IMG/VR virus record: IMGVR_UViG_3300042987_001328
Span: 1-48,093 of that record
DNA length: 48,093 bases
Origin: a virus
Strand: one strand, 5' to 3'
Shown: positions 1-7,251 of the stretch, piece by piece
How the letters are laid out: each line of letters begins with the position of its first letter
How positions within the stretch are numbered: the stretch's first letter is position 1
Position numbers and translations under genes: made by a program
Notes under the pieces: model-generated
Told to the model about the DNA's origin: nothing
What the model saw: the letters and a program-made list of their open reading frames with translations, nothing else
Databases searched by the model: none

Positions 1-42
1 AAGTGACGTTGCGCCTCGTGTGACCATTTTGCAAAAAGGGGC

Positions 43-71
43 TTGACAAAACCGTGCAAGAACCGTACCAT
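43..71 (+). promoter_or_regulatory. Sigma70-like promoter
   Basis: A perfect -35 hexamer TTGACA (43-48) is followed after exactly 17 nt by TACCAT (66-71), a 4/6 match to the -10 consensus. It stands about 30 nt before the ATG at 100 that opens the long + strand gene run. Host RNA polymerase would be expected to read it early in infection. Confidence 0.6.
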
Positions 72-99
72 TGCGGACGCACACCCACAACAGGGATCA

Positions 100-873
100 A
101 TGGCGCAACGCCCAAATCTTGCAGGCGTTATCACGACTGATGACGTTTCAACTAAAGGTACAGGTAATTTTAAGGCAGATTATGTAAACTGGGCTCGCAT
201 TGCAAATCTTCTACATCAGCACGCAGCTGAATGGGAGTTTCATCTGCGCCCTTCGCCCGAAGGACTTCATATTTGGCGTGCGCCAAATGATACGGGCTAT
301 GTCGTCGGATACTTTACAGGCCCTGATGGTCATTGCACGCCCGATTTTCCTCAAGCGGTGATGGACAACAGGAATGCTCCTGTTCTGTACGACAAGATTT
401 CTGCACGCGATGTAACAGATACGCATCGTCGTTGTCTTTGTACTGCTGCCGCCTACAGCTTTGGGCTTGCCTATGAGCTTTGGGCGAAGGAAGAGGTCGA
501 GAATCCTCACAGAGACGAGGCCACAAGCGGCTCTACGCCCCGTTCGCCCGGTCGCCCACCCTCTGCCGCCAAGGCATCCCCTGAGGCCACTGCAGCCGAT
601 CTGATCAGCAAGCTGGAAGAGCTGGGCATCACGCCCTATGGCAGTAAGACCTTTGCGGCGATTTGCGAGGTCGAAAAGCTTGATCAAATCCCTGCGGAAA
701 AGATCAGCAAGCTTGCAAAAGCAATCGGCGCTGATCACGTGAAGATGTTCAATCAGGGCAAGAACAGCAAAGGCGCTCAAATTCTTCCCGCGCCCGTGAA
801 AGATCAGATCAGCGGCCAGAGTTCGATTGATGAACTTGCGCAGGCTGCAGAAGATGCTTTCGGTGATGACTGA
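100..873 (+). CDS. Probable ssDNA-annealing recombinase (DUF1071-like)
   Basis: A 257-aa protein. The first half (about residues 20-125) carries features I associate with the DUF1071/Erf-like phage single-strand annealing proteins: an N-terminal stretch around VNWARIANLL, a central segment ending in a PV-like/DNRN loop, then a THRR motif followed by the hydrophobic AYSFGLAYELWA helix. Residues about 145-170 are a Pro/Ser/Ala-rich linker, and the C-terminal part is a charged helical domain of unknown role. Such proteins anneal complementary single strands during phage recombination and fit a region with SSB, nuclease and polymerase. I chose the ATG at 100: the TTG at 43 is the -35 box of the promoter. 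The family call is from memory of its pattern and is moderately sure. Confidence 0.6.
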   Translation: MAQRPNLAGVITTDDVSTKGTGNFKADYVNWARIANLLHQHAAEWEFHLRPSPEGLHIWRAPNDTGYVVGYFTGPDGHCTPDFPQAVMDNRNAPVLYDKISARDVTDTHRRCLCTAAAYSFGLAYELWAKEEVENPHRDEATSGSTPRSPGRPPSAAKASPEATAADLISKLEELGITPYGSKTFAAICEVEKLDQIPAEKISKLAKAIGADHVKMFNQGKNSKGAQILPAPVKDQISGQSSIDELAQAAEDAFGDD

Positions 874-1048
874 ATTCCATCCCGCCCCATTCAATCACTT
901 TTCACTTGAATTGAAAGATCCTTGGCCCGTTGTTGAGCGCCTGCGACTAGCACTGGTTGAAGCGCAGTATTACACACCAGGCGCGGAAAATACAACTGGG
1001 CTTGCTATTGACTCGCTTCTTGAACTTCTGCCTAACGAAGATGACTGA
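866..1048 (+). CDS. Small unknown protein
   Basis: A 60-aa protein starting MTEFHPAPFN. The ATG overlaps the end of the preceding gene by 8 nt, and its own end overlaps the next start, so it is translationally coupled on both sides. The sequence is leucine-rich (LELKDPWPVVERLRLALVE) and likely helical, with an acidic C-terminus. No family recognised. Its reality rests on coupling and on the dense gene packing. Confidence 0.55.
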   Translation: MTEFHPAPFNHFSLELKDPWPVVERLRLALVEAQYYTPGAENTTGLAIDSLLELLPNEDD

Positions 1049-1361
1049 ATCCACAGGAGTAACTTTGATTTCTCCGCCCGCCGAACTAATTCGGCAATGG
1101 TCCGCCGAATGGGATACAAACGGCGGCGCACATTGCGATGAAGTTCTTTACATCGCTGCTAAGGCGGCCGTGTGGGGCGTTAGAGCTGGCGTCGCGGGCG
1201 CCATCAAGGAAACATCAAGTGTTCACTGGCGTGTTGCCGGTGGCGATGAGGATGGCGTGCAACTTGTTCGTGTTAGCGATCTAGTCGCGTGGCTGCGCTT
1301 GTTTGACGAAAAATATGGGCCTGGATATGACAGCTTTGCACCCGTTCACTCCAATGGCTAA
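1041..1361 (+). CDS. Unknown protein, 106 aa
   Basis: Starts MTESTGVTLI at an ATG overlapping the previous stop by 8 nt. The sequence contains a PPAELIRQWSAEWD segment and a long Ala/Gly/Val helix, AAKAAVWGVRAGVAGAIKE, then VSDLVAWLRLFDEKYG near the C-terminus. The start resembles many short picocyanobacterial and cyanophage proteins that begin with a PPxELxxxW stretch, but I know no function. No signal peptide or catalytic motif. Confidence 0.6.
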   Translation: MTESTGVTLISPPAELIRQWSAEWDTNGGAHCDEVLYIAAKAAVWGVRAGVAGAIKETSSVHWRVAGGDEDGVQLVRVSDLVAWLRLFDEKYGPGYDSFAPVHSNG

Positions 1362-1560
1362 TTTTCCAACTAGCGACACTCTTGGTCTTGACGTGGCGAA
1401 AGCCATTGGGCTATCAACAAAGGGGCTTGTTAATTTTAGTTTGCATTTCAAAGCGCAAGAGCTTGTGAAGTGCGAAGCTGAATATTTGGTCTGCGACGCA
1501 GACACAAGTGCTTTTGTTAAATCAATGCAGACCTACCAATTAGTACCAATCAATGACTGA
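1354..1560 (+). CDS. Small unknown protein
   Basis: A 68-aa protein beginning MANFPTSDTLGLDVAKAIG, overlapping the previous stop by 8 nt and the next start by 8 nt. It looks like a compact alpha/beta fold with two cysteines in CEAEYLVCDADTSAFV. The repeated 8-nt coupling across the first genes suggests one polycistronic transcript from the promoter at 43-71. No family recognised. Confidence 0.55.
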   Translation: MANFPTSDTLGLDVAKAIGLSTKGLVNFSLHFKAQELVKCEAEYLVCDADTSAFVKSMQTYQLVPIND

Positions 1561-2011
1561 CGCCACGCCATACCGCGCCACCGCTGAGCAGTGGCAGTCA
1601 CTTGAAAACGACGATTCCACCTTTCCTTACGAGGCTTGCATCCTTGAACTCCGCGCCAGGATCGAGGCCCTAGAAGCCGGCGCCGTCTGCCCGCACGTCG
1701 TCACCAGCGACGAAGGCACCAGCTATTGCGGGTTGGCTGAGCAGCAGGCCGCCGCATCGGCGCCACCGAAGCCCGCGCCTGCCGGGTCGCTGGTTGAGCG
1801 GGTGGCCATCGCCTGCGCCAAGCCATGCAACGAAACCTGGGACGATCAAGCCCGCGCCGCCCGCCGCCCCAAGCCTCCGAGCTTGGCGGAGGAGGCGTTG
1901 GCGCTGATCCGTCACGATCCGGCAAACCAGCCTTTTCTGAGCAAGAAAGGTATAGACACCCTCAGGCGCGCCCTGGAGCGCCTACAACAACTGGAGGACA
2001 GCAATGACTAA
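1553..2011 (+). CDS. Host-like protein with C-terminal KPPSLAEEAL module
   Basis: A 152-aa protein opening MTDATPYRATAEQWQSLE, with a Trp-containing N-terminal helix and ELRARIEALEAG. The last 50 residues hold RRPKPPSLAEEALALI, ending in LRRALERLQQLE; the same module recurs in the next gene. Such proteins are familiar in marine and freshwater Synechococcus/Cyanobium and their phages, function unknown. The DNA is distinctly GC-rich relative to genes from 2566 on, which suggests recent origin from a high-GC picocyanobacterium. Confidence 0.7.
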   Translation: MTDATPYRATAEQWQSLENDDSTFPYEACILELRARIEALEAGAVCPHVVTSDEGTSYCGLAEQQAAASAPPKPAPAGSLVERVAIACAKPCNETWDDQARAARRPKPPSLAEEALALIRHDPANQPFLSKKGIDTLRRALERLQQLEDSND

Positions 2012-2360
2012 CCAACAACACCCACTTACCCCACCGCCTGAGCTGGTGAAGCAGCTTGCGCGTTCAGGCGGATACCATGTCGCCCCTTCGTGGCTTGTTG
2101 ACATTTTGACTGCCTCTTACCAGGCTGGCGCAGACCAGGAGTTGGAGGCGTGTTTAAGCGAGATGATCACTTGGGGTGCCGTCACTTCATACGGCGCATC
2201 CTTGGCAGACGACCTCCGCACCGCCCGCCGCCAGAAGCCGCCGAGTCTGGCGGAGGAGGCGCTTGAGGTAGCACGGATTGAGCTGACTCCAACCGGCAAG
2301 AACGGCGCCCTGATCATCAAGGCCCTAGAGCGCCTGAAGGAGCTGGAGGAACAACAGTGA
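2004..2360 (+). CDS. Paralogue of preceding KPPSLAEEAL protein
   Basis: A 118-aa protein starting MTNQQHPLTPPPELVKQLA. The C-terminus RRQKPPSLAEEALEVARIE, followed by IKALERLKELEEQQ, repeats the module of the upstream gene, while the N-terminal halves differ (here PPPELVKQ and a segment reminiscent of small cyanophage proteins with VAPSWLVDILTASYQAGADQ). The two genes overlap by 8 nt and share elevated GC. A shared tail on different heads suggests module shuffling. Function unknown. Confidence 0.7.
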   Translation: MTNQQHPLTPPPELVKQLARSGGYHVAPSWLVDILTASYQAGADQELEACLSEMITWGAVTSYGASLADDLRTARRQKPPSLAEEALEVARIELTPTGKNGALIIKALERLKELEEQQ

Positions 2361-2566
2361 CCCAACCCCTAAGCCCAGCCGCTCAGGCGGTGCGACTTGC
2401 TGCCGAGCTACAAACCGATCTTGATTTTCGATACGCATCTAAAATAGCCGCCGCCGCGCTGTGTGCGCTGGCGGATCAGGTGGTGCCAGCCAACGGCAGC
2501 CGCAAGAACAATGAGATCCGCGCCGAAATCCTTGCCATCGCCGCCGAGCTGGAGGGTGGGCGATGA
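2357..2566 (+). CDS. Small unknown host-like protein
   Basis: A 69-aa protein initiated by GTG at 2357, which overlaps the preceding TGA (GTGA). The sequence is Ala-rich and helical (AAQAVRLAAELQTDLDF, AAALCALADQVV), ending in ILAIAAELEGGR. It completes the GC-rich block that starts at 1553. No family recognised. Confidence 0.6.
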   Translation: MTQPLSPAAQAVRLAAELQTDLDFRYASKIAAAALCALADQVVPANGSRKNNEIRAEILAIAAELEGGR

Positions 2567-2949
2567 CTGAAGACCTCTTTAACATGACTGACTCCATTAA
2601 CTTAAACCTTGTTGATCAAGTTGTTTCTGTGATTCCTGCAGAAGCTTGGCCTGTTGTTAACACTGCATTGATTAATGCCATTGTTGATAACATGCCATCT
2701 GCTGTACTGGAGCAATTAACAAATGATCCATGTGGGTTTGATGAAGCTCAGCATATCCTTATTAACTACTACAGTAAAGATGGGTATGAACGTGAGTTAA
2801 TCACTGACTCATTTAAGATCCTTGGAGATAGTTACGTTTGTAGCATCCTTGATTCTTTAGAACTCCACAAACATGTCATTCACAAAGGGACAGGTACCTC
2901 ACTGCAATCAATGCAAGACGGGGAGGATGTTAGTCAAGGAATCTCGTAA
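2563..2949 (+). CDS. Unknown protein, 128 aa
   Basis: ATG at 2563 overlaps the previous TGA. The protein is acidic and helical (LNLVDQVVSVIPAEAWPVV; INAIVDNMPSAVLEQLTN). Base composition drops to the AT-richer level of the rest of the early region exactly here, marking the right edge of the GC-rich block. The last 77 nt overlap the next gene in another frame, so the true C-terminus might be shorter if one of the two is mis-framed. No function recognised. Confidence 0.6.
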   Translation: MTEDLFNMTDSINLNLVDQVVSVIPAEAWPVVNTALINAIVDNMPSAVLEQLTNDPCGFDEAQHILINYYSKDGYERELITDSFKILGDSYVCSILDSLELHKHVIHKGTGTSLQSMQDGEDVSQGIS

Positions 2950-3250
2950 GGTTGATTCATACATGCGACGCAGGCGCATGTGTGATCATTGTGGTTATAG
3001 AGATACCACATATGAAGTACCAATCGAATTCTTTGAACAAGCTAAAGCTAATCAACAAATTGTTGCAAAGCTAACCCAGCTTGTTACTGGTACTGCTACC
3101 CTGCAACCACTGCCACTTCAACAGGAGATCAAATGCATTAGATGTCATTTCAACAACAGAACATCATGTTCTTTTGAGTTACCTGAGTACAACACTCAGG
3201 ATGCATTTGATTGTGTTCATTTCTCTCTGCCTTATGCCAACCAAAGCTAA
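2873..3250 (+). CDS. NrdR-like zinc-ribbon protein without ATP-cone
   Basis: A 125-aa protein. Residues 11-49 read CNQC...ESRKVDSYMRRRRMCDHCGYRDTTYEV: Cys11/Cys14 and Cys37/Cys40 form a zinc ribbon, and the SR...RRRR..C..CG.R.TTYE pattern is that of the NrdR repressor of ribonucleotide reductase genes. NrdR continues into an ATP-cone; here it is replaced by an unrelated C-terminal half with more cysteines (CIRCHF, SCSFE, DCVHF) that may hold a second metal. It could bind DNA as a regulator, mimicking or competing with host NrdR; it lies two genes before thyX, another dNTP-supply gene. Function inferred, zinc ribbon clearly visible. Confidence 0.75.
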   Translation: MSFTKGQVPHCNQCKTGRMLVKESRKVDSYMRRRRMCDHCGYRDTTYEVPIEFFEQAKANQQIVAKLTQLVTGTATLQPLPLQQEIKCIRCHFNNRTSCSFELPEYNTQDAFDCVHFSLPYANQS

Positions 3251-3533
3251 GTTCAAATACAACATTGGTGATCGCGTAGCTGAACGCCCCAAGCTACGTG
3301 GTGTCTTTGCACGCACTCAAGAGACACGTGATCGCATTGCGCAGCATCGTAACCAACGCTATGGCACAGTAGTTGGTTTTGATTCCAAGCGCAATGTAGA
3401 TGGTCGTACCATGCAGTTCTTACTTATTCAATGGGATCATTTGACATCACCAACAGCTCATGCTCAGATGCGTATCTGTCCTATTGATCAGTTACAAGAA
3501 CTGACGAATCAAATTGTTGTGCCTGGAGAATGA
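3234..3533 (+). CDS. SH3/KOW-like small protein
   Basis: A 99-aa protein starting MPTKAKFKYNIGDRVAERPK. The pattern of a GDRV strand, then YGTVVGF, then LLIQWDHL is that of a small SH3-like barrel, as in many short phage proteins that mention 'GxxVxxxxxxxGxVxxxxxxxxxVxWD'. The ATG lies inside the 3' end of the preceding gene and its stop overlaps thyX. Binding partner unknown. Confidence 0.65.
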   Translation: MPTKAKFKYNIGDRVAERPKLRGVFARTQETRDRIAQHRNQRYGTVVGFDSKRNVDGRTMQFLLIQWDHLTSPTAHAQMRICPIDQLQELTNQIVVPGE

Positions 3534-4189
3534 TCATGAATGTCAAGTTGATCTGGGTAACCCCCAACGCAGAAGAGCTGATTACTTATATGGCACGCGT
3601 CAGTGCCCCAAAGAATCAGGAGAATATGGAGACTGCTCCTAAGTTGTTGCGTTATTTAATTCAACACAAGCATTGGTCTCCCTATCAGATGGCTAACATG
3701 TGTGTTGAAATTAACACAACCCGTGCAATATCTGCACAGATTATTAGACATAGCTCATTTAGTTTTCAGGAGTTTAGTGCTCGCTATGCAGATGTCAGTG
3801 AACTAGGTTCTGCTGTCATCCCACACTTGCGTAGACAAGATCATAAGAACAGGCAAAATAGTATTGATGATCTAGATCCAGAGATGGTTGGTAGTTACTA
3901 CCGACGCATCAGTCAACTCTTTGAAGATGCTGAACATCTCTATCGTGAGATGATAAGCACTGGTGTTGCCAAAGAGTGCGCCAGGAACATTCTGCCGATA
4001 GCATCTCAGACTAGAATCTATATGCAAGGATCTTTGCGTTCATGGATCCATTACTTACAGCTACGTTGTGACAACGGAACACAAGCAGAACACCGACAAA
4101 TTGCAGAAGAAATCAAACGAATCTTCTGTCAACAATTCCCAATCATTGGAGAAGCTGCCTTCTCAGGAGAAGACAACACAACCATCTGA
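3530..4189 (+). CDS. thyX: Flavin-dependent thymidylate synthase ThyX
   Basis: A 219-aa protein with the ThyX signature at residues 73-86, RHSSFSFQEFSARY (consensus RHRxxSxNExSxRY; the third residue is Ser, as in other phage forms I recall). ThyX methylates dUMP to dTMP using methylenetetrahydrofolate, FAD and NADPH. The N-terminal MARVSAPKNQ and the HWSPYQMANMCVEI segment are also typical. Length fits the family. It overlaps the preceding gene as ATGA, so I use the ATG at 3530; a second in-frame ATG lies at 3536. Together with the dCTP deaminase at 41 kb it would provide dTMP for phage DNA synthesis. Confidence 0.95.
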   Translation: MIMNVKLIWVTPNAEELITYMARVSAPKNQENMETAPKLLRYLIQHKHWSPYQMANMCVEINTTRAISAQIIRHSSFSFQEFSARYADVSELGSAVIPHLRRQDHKNRQNSIDDLDPEMVGSYYRRISQLFEDAEHLYREMISTGVAKECARNILPIASQTRIYMQGSLRSWIHYLQLRCDNGTQAEHRQIAEEIKRIFCQQFPIIGEAAFSGEDNTTI

Positions 4190-4216
4190 AGAACAACGCA
4201 TTAGTCGTTTGTTTTT

Positions 4217-4330
4217 CTAGGAGGGTGTGACCTCACGGTGATCAAGCCGCAAGGTCATTCGTTTACTAGCCAGGGGAAGCAGCAGAAACCCTGACTCCCT
4301 CGGGACTGACGCTGCTCTTCTGCGTCCCAC
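4217..4330 (+). ncRNA. Structured leader / pseudoknot RNA candidate
   Basis: The 206-nt gap between thyX and the Gp88 gene folds well on the + strand. Domain 1: CTAG (4217-4220) pairs CTAG (4266-4269) around GTGACC (4227-4232) with GGTCAT (4253-4258) and CGG (4236-4238) with CCG (4247-4249). Domain 2: CAGGG (4271-4275) pairs CCCTG (4289-4293), and the loop bases GAAG-C-AGCAG (4276-4285) pair CTGCTCTTC (4312-4320), which makes an H-type pseudoknot of 5 and 9 bp. An alternative hairpin GAGG/CCTC (4221-4224 with 4231-4234) excludes part of domain 1, so switching is possible. I do not recognise a known riboswitch class. Confidence 0.5.
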
Positions 4331-4346
4331 AACAGTCTACTTGACA

Positions 4347-4370
4347 CGTTCTAAGCATGACGTTAAACTG
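4347..4370 (+). promoter_or_regulatory. 24-bp repeated motif, copy 1
   Basis: CGTTCTAAGC followed by ATGACGTTAAACTG, 25 nt before the ATG at 4396. It is one of four near-identical copies (see 7413, 8602, 11905). In this copy a perfect TTGACA (4341-4346) stands 17-18 nt before TAAACT, so a sigma70 promoter with TAAACT as -10 is possible here; the other copies lack a -35 match, pointing to a phage-specific promoter or leader element. Confidence 0.7.
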
Positions 4371-4395
4371 CTCCACACCAATTCAGTACAGCACC

Positions 4396-5184
4396 ATGAA
4401 ACTTCTTAAGTTTTCTACTGGCAATGGCAAGCTCAAGAATCGTTTGATCTTCTCGTTGCCAGCGGGTTATGCATGCCCACATGCTGGTGTATGCAAGACC
4501 TTTGCAGATCGTGTCACAGGTAAGATCACTGACTTACCTCAGCACACTGGTACCACAGCAGATGAGTTCCGCTGCTTTGCTGCAATGGCAGAGACTAAGC
4601 CAAGCGTACGTGATGCACGTTGGCATAACTGGGATCTGCTGCGTAATACCATCCATCTCAATGGCAATCAGTCAATGCTGATGCGTGATCTGATTGACAT
4701 GTCGTTGTTGATGGAACCAGAGAAGGAACTTGTACGCATCCATGAGAGTGGTGACTTCTGGATTGAAACCTACATGCGTGCATGGGCAATGGTTGCAGCA
4801 CAGCGACCTAAGCAGAAGTTCTATGCCTATACCAAGTCTCTTGGCATGTGGTTGAACTTACGTGATCAGCTGCCATCTAACTTCTATCTCACTGCATCTT
4901 ACGGTGGTACGCTTGACTATCTCTTGCCAAAGTATCCAGATGTGTTCAAGCGTATTGCTTATGTGGTATACACAGAAGATGAAGCTAAAGAGCGTGGTCT
5001 AGAGATTGACCATGACGACAGCCATTGCTTTGGCAACAAGCCGTTTGCACTCCTTGTGCATGGCAGCCAACGCGCTGGATCAGACGCCATGAAAGCTTTG
5101 TCTCAACGTAAGAAAGACAAGGGATTCGTTGGGTACGGTAAAACATTCCAAAAAGAATCCGTACCTATTAACGTCTTTGCTTAG
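4396..5184 (+). CDS. Phage Gene-product-88-family protein
   Basis: A 262-aa protein with KFSTGNGKLKNRLIFSLPAG, then CPHAGVC (Cys27, Cys33) and RCFAAMAE (Cys60), the pattern of the phage 'Gene product 88' family, which has a conserved cysteine set that could bind metal. Biochemical role is unknown to me. I start at 4396 rather than 4357 because the 4357 ATG is part of the repeated 24-bp motif, which elsewhere lies wholly upstream of genes. The gene follows a structured leader and that motif, so it is probably controlled separately from thyX. Middle sequence has Trp-rich blocks (DARWHNWDLL, MRAWAMVAAQ) and a late CFGNKPF. Confidence 0.7.
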   Translation: MKLLKFSTGNGKLKNRLIFSLPAGYACPHAGVCKTFADRVTGKITDLPQHTGTTADEFRCFAAMAETKPSVRDARWHNWDLLRNTIHLNGNQSMLMRDLIDMSLLMEPEKELVRIHESGDFWIETYMRAWAMVAAQRPKQKFYAYTKSLGMWLNLRDQLPSNFYLTASYGGTLDYLLPKYPDVFKRIAYVVYTEDEAKERGLEIDHDDSHCFGNKPFALLVHGSQRAGSDAMKALSQRKKDKGFVGYGKTFQKESVPINVFA

Positions 5185-5194
5185 ACCCGCTACT

Positions 5195-5218
5195 ATCAGT
5201 TAGTTATACCTAACTGAT
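5195..5218 (+). promoter_or_regulatory. Perfect 9-bp hairpin before next start
   Basis: ATCAGTTAG (5195-5203), loop TTATAC, CTAACTGAT (5210-5218): a perfect 9-bp inverted repeat ending 2 nt before the ATG at 5221. No U-run follows, so it is not a classical terminator; an operator, an RNase processing site or a hairpin controlling initiation fits better. Confidence 0.5.
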
Positions 5219-5220
5219 TA

Positions 5221-5448
5221 ATGGCTTATCTGCTGGCATGTTGGAAGTCTGGTACACCATATGGTGTCCGGGCTTCCACTGATTCTTTTGAGTTGATTCC
5301 GTTAGACTCGGAAACAGCATTAGGAAAAGTCTTTAGTCATCCGTATCGCTCAGGTGCACAAAAGATTTTGTCCTGGATCCAGCAGAATGATCATGTCCTC
5401 AATCGTGAAGAACTCTCAATTCAAGATTGCGCCAGGTTCCAGCGATGA
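5221..5448 (+). CDS. Small unknown protein before DNA polymerase
   Basis: A 75-aa protein, MAYLLACWKSGTPYGVRAST..., ending just inside the polymerase gene. The GTPYGVRASTDSFELIPLDSE segment followed by ALGKVFSHPYRSGAQKILSW looks like a compact folded domain and not a shadow frame. It begins right after a perfect hairpin and overlaps the polymerase start by about 56 nt. Role unknown, possibly an accessory factor by position. Confidence 0.55.
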   Translation: MAYLLACWKSGTPYGVRASTDSFELIPLDSETALGKVFSHPYRSGAQKILSWIQQNDHVLNREELSIQDCARFQR

Positions 5449-7249
5449 ACGTTGGCTCATCTTTGATTTGGAATCGGATGGGTTGTATGACGTTGTATCC
5501 GTTATCCATTGCATTGTCATCTATGACATTGGAGCCAACCAAACTTTTACTTATGGGCCTGATTGCATTGCTGCTGCTCTTGATCATTTGGCAACCGCTG
5601 ATGTTTTGATAGGGCACAACATCATCTTCTATGATCTGCCTGTTCTGCAAAAGTTGCATTCATTTGTCTGCAAAAGTCGGATTGTAGACACACTTATTTG
5701 CACTCGATTGATCTGGCCTAAGGAGGTACTCTATGACCTTGACACAGAACAATATCCGCAGGTTCCAGAAAAGAACCGTGGATCCGCATCACTTAAGGCT
5801 TGGGGATGGCGCTTGGCCAATCACAAGATCGACTTCAAAGACTTCAGTGAATACAGCCAAGAGATGTTGGACTACTGTGTCCAGGATGTTGTTGTCACCC
5901 TTAGCCTTTGGCAATTCATTGTCAAACAAAACTATCCGCAAGCAGCTTACAAACTTGAACACGACTTTGCTATTGCCATTAACAAACAAATTAGAGCAGG
6001 CATTCCTTTTGACGTTGATGCATCTCTTGATCTTGTGGATGGTCTTAGAACAAAACAAGAAGAACTCGAAGTTCATTTAAAAAAAATCTTTCCACCTATC
6101 AAACATGAGACTACCTTTATCCCCAAGGTTAACAACTCCACGAAGGGTTACGTTAAAGGCCAAGCTTTTACTAAAGTACATTGGGAGGAATTTAATCCTG
6201 GCTCTCGTGAGCAGATTGTACAAAGGCTACAAGCAAAGTACGGATGGACCCCTGAAACAACTACGGAAAAAGGTAATCCAATTCTTAATGACGATATACT
6301 TGCGGCACTTCCATACCCCGAGGCAATTCAGTTATCCGAATACATGTTGGTTAAGAAGCGTCTTGGCCAAATAGCAGATGGTCGTAACGCATGGCTCAAG
6401 CTTGTTAACAATGACACTGGTCGTATGCATGGTGATCTAGTAACCAATGGTTGCATCACAGGTCGTTGTGCTCACCGCAACCCAAACATGGGTCAAGTAC
6501 CAGCAAGCTATTCACCTTATGGTCATGAGTGCCGTAGTTTGTTCCATGCCCCGCAAGGTTGGGATCTTATTGGTATTGATGCCAAAGCATTGGAGCTGCG
6601 TTGTTTAGCTGGTTATCTTGCCCTCTGGGATGATGGTGAGTATGCATCAATGGTTATTAATCCAGAAGTAGATATCCATAGCTATAACCAAGAGCAATTT
6701 GGTGTAGCAACCAGGGACATAAGCAAGCGTCTTTTATATGGGCTTCTATACGGGTGTGGTGCAATTAAAGCAGGTACTATCATCAATGCAGAAGAGAAAG
6801 ATCCTGAGGTACTTGCAACTTTAGGGCGTAATGCTATCGATGGTTTTATGCGTGGTGTACCAGCACTGAAAAAGCTTAAACAAAAGATTGAAGAGACTAT
6901 TGGAACTCGTGGTTATCTTATTGGTCTTGATGGTCGCACTCTACATTGTCGTTCCGCTTTTAAAGGATTGAATGTTTTGTTGCAATCCAGTGGTGCAATC
7001 ATCATGAAACAAGTTGTAATTAATATGCACAACAACATTGAACAAAACCTGGCTTTACCACATGGTCAGGAGTGGGAACAAATGCTTATGATCCATGACG
7101 AAGTCCAGTTGGCATGCAAGCCTGAGCACACAGAACACATCCGTGAACAAGCATTGCAAGCCTTCCCCCAAGCAGGTGCGTTCTTTGGATTTAAATGTAC
7201 AATTGAAGGCGACTCCCGCGTTGGCAAGACGTGGGCTGATACACATTAA
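5393..7249 (+). CDS. T7-type family A DNA polymerase with 3'-5' exonuclease
   Basis: About 618 aa. The exonuclease domain is intact: ExoI FDLESDG (near residue 24), ExoII LIGHNIIFYDLP, ExoIII YCVQDVVVT. The polymerase domain has motif A IDAKALELRCLA (near 395, like the T7 DASGLELR), motif B KRLLYGLLYG (near 445) and motif C MIHDEVQL (near 567). Tyr in the LLYG of motif B matches the T7 enzyme, in contrast to Phe in E. coli Pol I. No 5'-3' exonuclease domain, as in T7. It is the replicative polymerase; a processivity factor would come from host or phage. The start is uncertain: GTG 5354, ATG 5387, ATG 5393 or GTG 5405; none has a good ribosome-binding site. Confidence 0.95.
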   Translation: MSSIVKNSQFKIAPGSSDERWLIFDLESDGLYDVVSVIHCIVIYDIGANQTFTYGPDCIAAALDHLATADVLIGHNIIFYDLPVLQKLHSFVCKSRIVDTLICTRLIWPKEVLYDLDTEQYPQVPEKNRGSASLKAWGWRLANHKIDFKDFSEYSQEMLDYCVQDVVVTLSLWQFIVKQNYPQAAYKLEHDFAIAINKQIRAGIPFDVDASLDLVDGLRTKQEELEVHLKKIFPPIKHETTFIPKVNNSTKGYVKGQAFTKVHWEEFNPGSREQIVQRLQAKYGWTPETTTEKGNPILNDDILAALPYPEAIQLSEYMLVKKRLGQIADGRNAWLKLVNNDTGRMHGDLVTNGCITGRCAHRNPNMGQVPASYSPYGHECRSLFHAPQGWDLIGIDAKALELRCLAGYLALWDDGEYASMVINPEVDIHSYNQEQFGVATRDISKRLLYGLLYGCGAIKAGTIINAEEKDPEVLATLGRNAIDGFMRGVPALKKLKQKIEETIGTRGYLIGLDGRTLHCRSAFKGLNVLLQSSGAIIMKQVVINMHNNIEQNLALPHGQEWEQMLMIHDEVQLACKPEHTEHIREQALQAFPQAGAFFGFKCTIEGDSRVGKTWADTH

Positions 7250-7251
7250 CC

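Noticed and set aside
43-99. Start of the first gene at TTG 43
   Set aside because: This TTG is the -35 box of a good promoter; the ATG at 100 follows at a normal distance.
139-152. ATGACGTTTCAACT resembling the motif
   Set aside because: Only a partial match, inside a gene and without the left half.
4217-4330. Cobalamin, glnA or preQ1 riboswitch
   Set aside because: The conserved core sequences I remember for these classes are not present.
4357-4395. Start of the Gp88 gene at ATG 4357
   Set aside because: This ATG belongs to the repeated 24-bp motif, which lies upstream of the coding part at its other sites.
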